Positions 14,604-21,046 of a DNA stretch of 36,701 nt are shown piece after piece. The notes under the pieces are model-generated. The model was not told the origin of the DNA. It saw only the letters and a program-made list of their open reading frames with translations, and made no database searches. Source of the stretch: Chloroflexota bacterium. Its GTDB lineage: Bacteria; Chloroflexota; Chloroflexia; Chloroheliales; Chloroheliaceae. How positions within the stretch are numbered: position 1 is the first letter of the stretch; every line of letters starts with the position of its first letter. Location: contig CADDZM010000016.1 of the NCBI GenBank assembly GCA_902812345.1, positions 1 through 36,701 of the forward strand, given 5' to 3'. Made by a program: the position numbers and the translations under genes.

Positions 14604-16259
14604 TTATATGGATTTCTTGGTCTTTTCCGGCGTGGGCGTGCCGGTAGGTTTATCGGTCAGAGCAGAACTCGTTGGTTTATCGGTTTTTGGCTGGTTGCTT
14701 TTGTTGCCGTTATTGTTGCCATCATCACCGTTGTTGCCGCTGTTGCCTGGGGCTGTGGCACTCGGTGGGATAGGCGTGACGGTCAGCGCCGGGGTAGGCG
14801 TCGGTACGACCACAGCCGTGGGAGTAGCGGTCGGTGGGACAGGCGTAGCGGTCGGGGTGGGCCGTGCCGATTGAGTCGGCGGGTTTTTAGGATGCCCGTT
14901 GTTTTGCTGGCTGGCAGTTCCGGTACTCTGTGGGTTAGGGGTTGCGTAGGAATTGCCGGTGTTTTTGTCCGAGCCGGTATCATTATTATGGGTCTGGTCG
15001 CCGCTGTCACTATCGTCACTTTTACCGGATACGACCTGCGTTGGGGCAGGGGATGGTTCATTCGATAACACAATATTAGAGCCTCTATCACTGGCGGCAG
15101 ATGTCGGAGTCGGCGTACTTATTGGTAGCGGTTCCAGGGTCGTGCCGGGCGTAGCGGGAATAACCACGATTGTAGTTGAAATATCGGTGGTTGGACTTAG
15201 GGTGACAGTTTGAGTGATTGCGGGAGTAACACTCAAGCCCGGCTTGGAAGGGCCTGTAACCGGCGGGTTAAGGGTTGTAGTTGCGGAAATAGCGGTCGTG
15301 ACCGAGACCCCTGGCGAAGCCGTGCCAGGGGTGGCAGACGGCGTCAGGATACCCTTGATAGGCGTTCCGGGAGTAGTAGCAGGCGCCGGGCTACTCTGGG
15401 GCAGCGCCTGGTAGACATCAAGTTGCTGCACCAGATTATTAACTTCCACGGTGGCCTGACTCGCCCCGGTCGCATTTACGGTGGAAAGCTGGCCGGCTAG
15501 CTGGGTCAGGCGGGTTCGCTGGGCTTTTATCTGGTTAGCCTGTTCGGGAGAAAGCGCCGCTTTATCATTCGTGAAAGCCTTTTGAAGGGTTTGCTGGTAA
15601 TCGCTTGCCACGTCCGCAAAATATTGCAGCTTATTGTTTTTGACCAACCATTCCAGCTCCTCAGAACGGTGACTGCAATACGACAGCGCGAATTCTCTTT
15701 TATCCTGCGGTGAGAAGGCCACAATCTGCCGGGCGTTGTCCAACAAGAGCTTGGTGCTATAGAAGAAGTCGCCCGGTTCGGCGGCGTTGGCGACTCCTAC
15801 CAGGCTGCTCAGCGAAAGCGCCACGATAAGCGCTATAGCCGCGGCCCAGGCCAGCGGTTTACGCCAGGTCATCCGGGCCGGTTTTCGGGGCGGAAGAATG
15901 CCAGGTTCCTTTACAGTGCCGGGTACAGGAATACTCTTTTCTTCTGAAGTGGGCCGGGTGCGCGTTGAAATGCTCGGCTTTGCTGCCTCGTCGTGATTTG
16001 TTTCGTTGCCTGCTAACGGCAAAATCTCCACAAGAGTCAGGTCGGGTAGGATCTGCGACCACATTTTATTGAGGTTCGGGGCGGGCAGTTCGGCCTTAAA
16101 ATATTTTCCGGCATCTTCGAGGTCGAGAATTAAAGCCACTTCGCTCTTGATTTCAGGCCAGGCTGTGCCAAAGCGAGATGCACCCGTTTCGAGGCTTATC
16201 TCACCCTGTCTAACTGCCAGTACGGCTTCTTCAACTAGCTGGCTAGTTGATTTCTCCAA
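14604..16259 (-). CDS. DUF5667-like membrane protein with long Thr/Pro-rich tail, putative anti-sigma factor
   Basis: 551 residues in three parts: a cytoplasmic N-terminus (1-130), one transmembrane segment (about 134-158, LAWAAAIALIVALSLSSLVG) directly followed by ANAAEPGDFFYSTKLLLDNARQ, which is the typical opening of a DUF5667 domain (about 160-290), and a Thr/Ser/Pro-rich low-complexity tail (295-545) that would be outside the cell. The tail has recurring PTxTP and TPGT elements and could be a wall-spanning or glycosylated stalk. The gene overlaps the end of the ECF sigma gene by 17 bp; its TTG start at 16259 is supported by GGGAGG 6 nt upstream, inside the sigma coding sequence. This means translational coupling. 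The pairing suggests that it holds or senses for that sigma factor, although no zinc motif is seen. The role is inferred from context. Confidence 0.75.
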   Translation of the reverse strand: MEKSTSQLVEEAVLAVRQGEISLETGASRFGTAWPEIKSEVALILDLEDAGKYFKAELPAPNLNKMWSQILPDLTLVEILPLAGNETNHDEAAKPSISTRTRPTSEEKSIPVPGTVKEPGILPPRKPARMTWRKPLAWAAAIALIVALSLSSLVGVANAAEPGDFFYSTKLLLDNARQIVAFSPQDKREFALSYCSHRSEELEWLVKNNKLQYFADVASDYQQTLQKAFTNDKAALSPEQANQIKAQRTRLTQLAGQLSTVNATGASQATVEVNNLVQQLDVYQALPQSSPAPATTPGTPIKGILTPSATPGTASPGVSVTTAISATTTLNPPVTGPSKPGLSVTPAITQTVTLSPTTDISTTIVVIPATPGTTLEPLPISTPTPTSAASDRGSNIVLSNEPSPAPTQVVSGKSDDSDSGDQTHNNDTGSDKNTGNSYATPNPQSTGTASQQNNGHPKNPPTQSARPTPTATPVPPTATPTAVVVPTPTPALTVTPIPPSATAPGNSGNNGDDGNNNGNKSNQPKTDKPTSSALTDKPTGTPTPEKTKKSI

Positions 16260-16860
16260 AGATGTCCTCCCGTTTTAAGTATTTGCGTAATGATTCGTGC
16301 GCCCTGAACAGGATGCCCCGGATTGTAACTTCCGGCTTTCCCATCAGTTGCCCTATTTCGGCGTGCCCCAGTTCTTCAACGTACCTGAAAAAGATGACCT
16401 GTTGCTGGTCGGCGGGCAGGGTTAAGACGGCTTGTCTTAGTTCTTCATACTCTGCCAGTTTGTCAGTTCGTTCGTCAGGACTATTATAGCGGCTGTTATC
16501 AACCAGCTCACGCGCCGAATCTATGGAGGTAAAAGCAGTATTCTGGACCTTGCTTTTTGCATAGTTGATAACCTGGTTATGCGCGATGGTATAAAGCCAG
16601 GCTAAAAAAGGCGCTTCCTGCTGTTTGTAACGTGCAATCGCTTTCCAGGCGTTTAAAAAGACCTGTGCCGTCAGGTCTTCGGCTTCGGCAGGGGTACGGA
16701 CCCGGTAAGCGATATAGCGAAAGACCCGCTCGGCATTCTTCTGGTAAAGTACGCCGAACGCCTCAACATCCCCCCCACAAGCAGCCGTCACCAACCGCAT
16801 TTCTTCATCTAAAGGGTAGTTTTTATTAAGGCCAGAAAGGTCTGGAGAGTTACTATTCAT
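16243..16860 (-). CDS. ECF-type RNA polymerase sigma factor, coupled to a DUF5667-like gene
   Basis: Sigma-70 family factor of 205 residues. Region 2 (about 30-105) contains AEAEDLTAQVFLNAWKAIARYK (58-79) and FLAWLYTIAHNQVINYAKSK, the -10 binding helices. Region 4 (about 140-195) contains LPADQQQVIFFRYVEELGHAEI and the helix-turn-helix MGKPEVTIRGILFRAHESLRKYL. The two stop-proximal codons overlap the following membrane protein gene, so the pair is one operon of the ECF/DUF5667 type, common in Chloroflexota and Actinobacteria. The upstream 326-bp region is AT-rich; TTGGCA on the minus strand near 16905-16910 could be part of a promoter but the -10 is uncertain. Expression may be autoregulated, as is usual for ECF factors. 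Confidence 0.93.
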   Translation of the reverse strand: MNSNSPDLSGLNKNYPLDEEMRLVTAACGGDVEAFGVLYQKNAERVFRYIAYRVRTPAEAEDLTAQVFLNAWKAIARYKQQEAPFLAWLYTIAHNQVINYAKSKVQNTAFTSIDSARELVDNSRYNSPDERTDKLAEYEELRQAVLTLPADQQQVIFFRYVEELGHAEIGQLMGKPEVTIRGILFRAHESLRKYLKREDIFGEIN

Positions 16861-17186
16861 CGCGAATTAGTAACCTTTTTTGTTATTACAATAATATATA
16901 ACAATGCCAAGTTATTTTCGTTAGACTAATTGTTGAAAAGGCCTGTTCTGGCCCGAAATCCACACTTTGGAGTGATAAAAGGCAAAAAGTCTTCACCAGT
17001 AGACTAAATCCGGTAATATCCGGCTTTTTCGTTCAAATCCAACACCTAAAATAGCTTAATCAAACTACATTATAAACTTATTACAAGAATTTATCTATCC
17101 CCAAACTTTTTATTTTCAAAAAGGAGAAATATAAAACTAAACTCGTTCCTATTGTAAAGAGGGAACGAGTTTAATCCAAAAATTAA
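16861..17186. other. AT-rich intergenic region between the ECF and YggT-like genes
   Basis: No coding sequence or RNA gene is seen. The left part would hold the promoter of the ECF sigma gene. The right end contains the terminator of the YggT-like gene. A short CCGGTAATATCCGG element near 17010-17025 could form a weak hairpin followed by CTTTTTCG on the plus strand, but no plus-strand gene ends here. Confidence 0.5.
17138..17173 (-). terminator. Terminator after the YggT-like gene
   Basis: TAAACTCGTTCC (17138-17149) pairs perfectly with GGAACGAGTTTA (17162-17173); the minus-strand continuation is GTTTTATATTT. Confidence 0.8.
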
Positions 17187-17942
17187 CTAACTCCGGCGGC
17201 GGGTGTTTGAGAAAACCGACCGGGTGCTGCGGCTGGGTGCCAGCACAAGGTAGAGCAACTGAATGATACCGTAAGTTAGAATAGCGTACATTGCCATCGC
17301 CAGCAAAGTTGAAACCTCGATAACGTTTCCGCGCTGCAAACTCTGGTCATTGAAAATGCCGTTGAAGGGACTGACGAACACTCCTGTGAAATTATAGATA
17401 AAGTTTACCAGGCCGTTGTTTGGGTCGGCCCCGATGATACGGAACAGGAACCGCAGGGCCAGCAGCACTTCCAGAAAGCCCATTATGAAATAAATGATGC
17501 GGGCGGTGCGGTCCAGGACGTTCATCCGGCGCTGGTAGGGGTCGTCAAAGATTTGTTCCTCGCGTTGGACGAGGTTTCCGCTGGCGTCATAAAAACCTTG
17601 CCGGACATTTTCGAGCCGCATATCGCCGACCTGCGAATAGCTGCGCTGGGTATCCACCGCCGGGACCGGCTCGACCGCCACAACCGGTTGGGCCGCTACT
17701 ACGGGTTGCGCCTGGACAACCGGTTGCACGGCTGGCACAGCCTGCACGAGCGGGTGCGCCACAGGCTGGGGCATTACGGTCTGCACGACCGGTTGTCCAA
17801 CTACCGGCTGCCCTACCACAGGTTGGACTCCGGCTACCGGCTGCTGTAGCACCGGTTGGACAGGCTGCACAACCTGGGGAATCGGTTCGTAAGCTACTTC
17901 TTCCCGGACGACCCGGCGACGTGGTTCTAAAGGCGCATCCAT
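17187..17942 (-). CDS. YggT family membrane protein with an N-terminal Pro/Val/Gln repeat tail
   Basis: 251 residues. The C-terminal part (about 140-240) has the two-helix YggT layout: a first membrane segment at 146-168 (IIYFIMGFLEVLLALRFLF), a loop GADPNNGLVNFIYNFTGVFVSPFNGIF, characteristic of the family, and a second segment at 210-235. The N-terminal third (22-95) is a disordered-looking run of units such as QPVVGQPVV and VQAQPVVAAQPVV, about a dozen in all, followed by a linker with GDMRLENVRQGFYDASGN. YggT proteins are small integral membrane proteins of poorly known role, linked to osmotic adaptation or to division and cell-shape genes in other bacteria. Ordinary YggT proteins are near 100 residues, so the repeat tail is an addition. 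AAGGAGG 9 nt before the ATG makes the start sure. It appears to be a single-gene unit. Confidence 0.75.
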   Translation of the reverse strand: MDAPLEPRRRVVREEVAYEPIPQVVQPVQPVLQQPVAGVQPVVGQPVVGQPVVQTVMPQPVAHPLVQAVPAVQPVVQAQPVVAAQPVVAVEPVPAVDTQRSYSQVGDMRLENVRQGFYDASGNLVQREEQIFDDPYQRRMNVLDRTARIIYFIMGFLEVLLALRFLFRIIGADPNNGLVNFIYNFTGVFVSPFNGIFNDQSLQRGNVIEVSTLLAMAMYAILTYGIIQLLYLVLAPSRSTRSVFSNTRRRS

Positions 17943-17961
17943 TTAGTTAAACCCTCCTTGA

Positions 17962-18129
17962 GTGGGCGGCTACGGCCCACATATTACGACCGGTGCCGTG
18001 GTTTTAAGCGTTATAGCATTTAACTGCTCAAAGCCGCGCTCCGGTTGTATATAGAATTTTCGTTTTCTCGGAAGTCTGTTTCCAGTCTTCAATCCCTGGT
18101 TATTGGGATAGGCCGGATTTTTACCGGCC
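17962..18129. other. Hairpins in the intergenic region upstream of the YggT-like gene
   Basis: The 299-bp gap 17943-18241 has no convincing gene. It holds GTGGGC/GCCCAC (17962-17967 with 17975-17980), which would lie in the YggT-like leader, and GGCCGG/CCGGCC (18111-18116 with 18124-18129). Neither is followed by a T-run in either direction, so they are not standard terminators. Confidence 0.45.
18010..18018 (-). promoter_or_regulatory. Candidate extended -10 for the YggT-like gene
   Basis: On the minus strand TGCTATAAC forms a near-consensus extended -10 (hexamer at 18010-18015) 68 bp before the ATG. No -35 hexamer is evident. Confidence 0.35.
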
Positions 18130-18241
18130 AATTTAAGTCTCTGTTTGAGGATGATGCAAAAAGTGTGCCACTCGTAAAGGCGGGGCAAATCTTTAGATAT
18201 GGGTATAAGTAGAAACAGGTATAAAAGGTTTCGGCGGTAAT

Positions 18242-18637
18242 TTAGAGGGATTGGCGGCTGGCGAAACCGGTGTCCATGCTGTGCCAGTACCCGATACGGT
18301 CCTCGTCAATCATCCAGCATAAATTAATCAACCTGCCGTCGCGAATACTGGGAAAATCAACCAGGCCCATTTCGATGTCTTTGAGTTCGCAGCCAATTTC
18401 TTTCAGCCGGTTAAACCCGGCCTGGACCGCTTTCATGTGGTCTATAATCTGGGTCGCCAGGACTTCACGTTTCATGTCGTAGCCGTTCCCGCGAGCGCGA
18501 GCAGTATCGAGTTGCTCGTAGCCTTCTCGGCCTTCATCCGCCCGGTGCTTATCTGCCTGAATTTGCCGGACAATTTCGCGCACCTGTCCCATTAGCGACG
18601 AGGCTTCTTCGAGGGTAAATACTTTTGGTGGGGCCAT
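18242..18637 (-). CDS. DUF2203 family protein
   Basis: A 131-residue cytoplasmic protein that fits the DUF2203 family: N-terminal FTLEEASSLMGQVREIVRQI helix, a helical middle part, then the conserved C-terminal block GCELKDIEMGLVDFPSIRDG, LCWMIDEDRIGYWHSMDTGFASRQ. The W-H and Asp/Glu residues in this block are the family signature. The function of DUF2203 is not known; there is no enzyme assignment. The start at ATG 18637 is preceded by AAAGGA 9 nt upstream and by an extended -10 on the minus strand. It is transcribed divergently from plsX, the two start codons being about 200 bp apart, and ends without an obvious terminator. Confidence 0.85.
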   Translation of the reverse strand: MAPPKVFTLEEASSLMGQVREIVRQIQADKHRADEGREGYEQLDTARARGNGYDMKREVLATQIIDHMKAVQAGFNRLKEIGCELKDIEMGLVDFPSIRDGRLINLCWMIDEDRIGYWHSMDTGFASRQSL

Positions 18638-18681
18638 GGGACGGTTTCCTTTCTTTGTCGGATAAATTTTTGCTTAAAGGC

Positions 18682-18690
18682 ATTATAGCA
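18682..18690 (-). promoter_or_regulatory. Extended -10 promoter element for the DUF2203 gene
   Basis: The minus strand reads TGCTATAAT (hexamer at 18682-18687), a perfect extended -10 about 45 bp before the start codon. Confidence 0.5.
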
Positions 18691-18705
18691 CGGGAAAAAC
18701 CTAAT

Positions 18706-18734
18706 TTTACCTCCTAACTTTAGTGTAATATAAT
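18706..18734 (+). promoter_or_regulatory. Candidate plsX promoter
   Basis: TTTACC (18706-18711), 17 bp, then TATAAT (18729-18734). Transcription would start near 18741 and leave a leader of about 100 nt. Confidence 0.5.
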
Positions 18735-18772
18735 TAAAGCTGTATCGGTTGAATGGTTCTAAAAACGGCAAA

Positions 18773-18816
18773 GCGCCCGAAGTTACGACTTTTGAGTCGA
18801 CCGAGAGGCTGGGCGC
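18773..18816 (+). promoter_or_regulatory. Nested hairpin in the plsX leader
   Basis: GCGCCC (18773-18778) pairs with GGGCGC (18811-18816) and within it CGACT (18786-18790) pairs with AGTCG (18795-18799) around a TTTG loop. The structure ends 25 nt before the plsX ATG. There is no T-run, so it may act on translation or mRNA stability; no known riboswitch class was recognised. Confidence 0.4.
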
Positions 18817-18840
18817 GTGTTCTAAAAAGGTAAAGAAAAG

Positions 18841-19881
18841 ATGCGAATTGCGCTGGATGCGATGGGCGGGGATGATGCCCCGGTATCGCCGGTAGCCGGG
18901 GCGGTGCTGGCTGCCCGCCAGTATGCCGACCGGGATTTAACGATTGTGCTGGTTGGTAAAGAGGATGTAGTCCGGGCCGAGCTTGCCAGGCACGATTTAT
19001 CGGGCGGCCTGGAAAAACGCCTGCCCATTGTCAACGCTACTGAGGTAGTCGAGATGTCCGAACACCCGGCCCAGGCGGTCCGCCGCAAAAAGGACTCCTC
19101 GGTCGTGGTCGGGCTTAATCTTGTGAAAAAAGGCGAGGCCGAGGCGTTTGTTTCGGCGGGGCATAGCGGCGCGACCATGGCGGCAGCGACCCTGAGTGCG
19201 CCCGGTCGTATCCGGGGCGTGGAGCGTCCGGCCCTGGCGACGGTTTTCCCGGCCCGGACCGGCCCTATCCTGCTCCTGGACGTAGGCGCGAATACCGAGG
19301 TTAAGCCGGAATACCTGGTCCAGTTCGCCCAGATGGGGACGGTTTACGCCCGCAAAGTCCTCAAAAAGAATAACCCGAAGGTCGGCCTTTTAAGCAACGG
19401 CGAGGAAGATAACAAGGGCAGCATCCTGACCCAGGAAGCCTTCCAGTTGCTCAAGACTGCGCCCGGCATCAATTTCGGCGGGAACGTCGAGGGTAAAGAC
19501 GTGCCGTCCGGCGACTTTGACGTGGTTGTGACTGACGGGTTTACCGGCAACATTCTGATTAAGACGACCGAAGGGGTAGCCTCGCTGCTGCTTAAAATCA
19601 TCCGGGAAGAACTGACCTCGAACCTGGTCAATAAACTGGCGGCGGCTGTCCTCAAACCGGCCTTCAACCGGGTCCGGGCGCGGATGGACTACGAAAAGTA
19701 CGGCGGCGCGCCGCTCCTGGGTGTAAACGGCATCGTGATTATCACGCACGGCCGCATGACTGCCGAGGGTGTCAAGCACGCAATCCGGGTCGCCGGGGAA
19801 ACTTACCAGAACGGCACCGTCGAGGCTATCCGCGAGATTTTCGCCAAAGCAGACCCCCGCCCGGTCGAGAGCGTCTCCTAG
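18841..19881 (+). CDS. plsX: Phosphate acyltransferase PlsX
   Basis: Makes acyl-phosphate from acyl-ACP and phosphate, the first step of phospholipid synthesis through the PlsX/PlsY route; a peripheral membrane enzyme. The 346-residue protein shows the family opening MRIALDAMGGDDAP, AGHSGATMAAATL, RPALATVFPAR, LLLDVGANTEVKPEYLVQFA, GLLSNGEEDNKGS, FGGNVEGKDVPSGDFDVVVTDGFTGNI and the C-terminal GAPLLGVNGIVIITHGRM. All conserved blocks are intact. In many bacteria plsX stands beside rpmF and fab genes; here it stands alone, with a candidate promoter, a structured leader and a terminator, so it seems to be a single-gene unit. Ribosome binding sequence AAAGG is loosely placed about 11 nt before the ATG. 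Confidence 0.97.
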   Translation: MRIALDAMGGDDAPVSPVAGAVLAARQYADRDLTIVLVGKEDVVRAELARHDLSGGLEKRLPIVNATEVVEMSEHPAQAVRRKKDSSVVVGLNLVKKGEAEAFVSAGHSGATMAAATLSAPGRIRGVERPALATVFPARTGPILLLDVGANTEVKPEYLVQFAQMGTVYARKVLKKNNPKVGLLSNGEEDNKGSILTQEAFQLLKTAPGINFGGNVEGKDVPSGDFDVVVTDGFTGNILIKTTEGVASLLLKIIREELTSNLVNKLAAAVLKPAFNRVRARMDYEKYGGAPLLGVNGIVIITHGRMTAEGVKHAIRVAGETYQNGTVEAIREIFAKADPRPVESVS

Positions 19882-19954
19882 CTCTGTTTCTAGCCTATTC
19901 CTGGCCCTGCCTATGAAAAGGGGCGGGGAACTTTTGAGGCGTATGAAATAAAAA

Positions 19955-19982
19955 GGCCGGAAAGCTCTGAGGTTTTCCGGCC
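19955..19982. terminator. Bidirectional terminator
   Basis: GGCCGGAAA (19955-19963) pairs with TTTCCGGCC (19974-19982), with an A-run before and CTTTT after. It ends both plsX and the five-gene FHA/kinase operon. Confidence 0.85.
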
Positions 19983-19994
19983 CTTTTATTTGTC

Positions 19995-20426
19995 CTATTG
20001 CTGGTTGGCAAACTGGCGAGTCTGCTCGACCGGGGCGGAGACCGGCGGGTTAAAGCGAAGGGTGTGTTCCTCATCATCCTCGGCGGCGGAAGGCAGGCCG
20101 GGCGCTTCATAATCGTCGGGCCGGACTTGCAGGTTGAAGACGGCCCGGCCCACGAAGATAGTATCGCGCTGCCGCAAGGTGTAGGGCGTGCCGCTTTTGA
20201 TTTCGGTGTTATTGACGGTTACGCCGTTGGTGCTGCCCAGGTCCATAATCGAAATTTCCCCGGTTCTTTCGTTGAAGCGCAGCAGGGCGTGATAGCGCGA
20301 AACAGCCACTTCGTTGACCACAATGTCGTTGTCCGGGTTGCGCCCCATCGAAGTCTGGCCGTGTTTGATGACAACTTTCGCGCCAATATCGCTGCCTCTT
20401 TGCACTACTAAAAAGCTTTTGGGCAT
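19995..20426 (-). CDS. Small FHA-domain protein
   Basis: Last gene of the phosphorylation-signalling operon. Residues 5-105 form a forkhead-associated domain, which binds phosphothreonine peptides: GRNPDNDI with the Gly-Arg pair, VSRYHALLRF with the Ser and His, and DLGSTNGVTVNN with the conserved Asn. All binding residues are present. A short acidic and Pro-rich tail follows (DDYEAPGLPSAAEDDEEHTLRF), containing a Thr in acidic surroundings that could be a target of the nearby kinase, much as in the mycobacterial FHA protein GarA, whose phosphorylatable Thr residues are however N-terminal. AGGAG stands 6 nt before the second in-frame ATG (20426), so that start is preferred to the ATG at 20432. 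Likely job: binding the phosphorylated kinase or its substrates. Confidence 0.9.
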   Translation of the reverse strand: MPKSFLVVQRGSDIGAKVVIKHGQTSMGRNPDNDIVVNEVAVSRYHALLRFNERTGEISIMDLGSTNGVTVNNTEIKSGTPYTLRQRDTIFVGRAVFNLQVRPDDYEAPGLPSAAEDDEEHTLRFNPPVSAPVEQTRQFANQQ

Positions 20427-20455
20427 TCTCATCTCCTTTGTAAGTTTTACGGTAG

Positions 20456-21040
20456 TCAGAACTTCAGGGCTGCCGAGAAGTGAAATTGAATCTGCCGCAA
20501 GGCCAGCCAGATAAGCGCGCCTAACGGTACCAGCGACACCAGGACGGTTGGCACGGCTTCGGTAAAAGCCACCACCACCGTTATGCCCGCCCCCAGCACA
20601 AAGTTAAGGCAGGCCAGGACGAACAGGGCGATGGCGCGGGGCTTTCGCGGGATAATGAAAGCCAGGATAATCCCGATTAGTAGCAAACCCACGATTATGC
20701 CCAGCAGGTCCGATGTGAAAAGAATCCACAAAACGACCAGTAGGGCTATCTGACCATAGACTAGCGTTCCAAAAATAATCAAAAACCATTCCACCGGGCC
20801 GGTAGCTTGCGAGGTGGCGGCGTTGGCGCTGCTTGAGCCGAAATTTCCGAATAGTTTGTTGAGATAGGTCGTTCCGGCATCGCTGGAGGCCTCCGCTCCG
20901 GCCTGGTTAGCCTGGCTGACGCTGGCAAGCGGCGCGAATGCCGGGGTTTCCGCCCTGGCCGGGGCCGAGGCCGCGATTTGCAAAAGTAAAACCAGGGACA
21001 GACTTAAAAATGCGATAAAACGAAATGGGTGTCGGGACAA
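20456..21040 (-). CDS. Small membrane protein of the kinase/FHA operon, unknown function
   Basis: 194 residues; not recognised as a named family. It opens with a signal-peptide-like segment (SLSLVLLLQIAASAPARA, with cleavage likely after A30), then a Ser/Ala-rich exported stretch (31-80) and four predicted membrane segments (about 83-108, 110-131, 136-158, 163-182). The start is TTG at 21040, 6 nt after the kinase stop codon, with AAAGG upstream inside the kinase end, so translation is probably coupled. It lies between the kinase and a small FHA gene on the same strand. It could be an accessory membrane partner of the kinase or transporter; this rests only on position. Confidence 0.7.
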   Translation of the reverse strand: MSRHPFRFIAFLSLSLVLLLQIAASAPARAETPAFAPLASVSQANQAGAEASSDAGTTYLNKLFGNFGSSSANAATSQATGPVEWFLIIFGTLVYGQIALLVVLWILFTSDLLGIIVGLLLIGIILAFIIPRKPRAIALFVLACLNFVLGAGITVVVAFTEAVPTVLVSLVPLGALIWLALRQIQFHFSAALKF

Positions 21041-21046
21041 AAGTGT

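Noticed and set aside
17025-17050. GTTCAAATCC, similar to a tRNA T-arm
   Set aside because: No acceptor, D or anticodon stems can be built around it.
17970-18188. Possible 72-residue minus-strand gene upstream of the YggT-like gene
   Set aside because: No ribosome binding site, no recognisable domain, and it covers the candidate promoter and hairpins.
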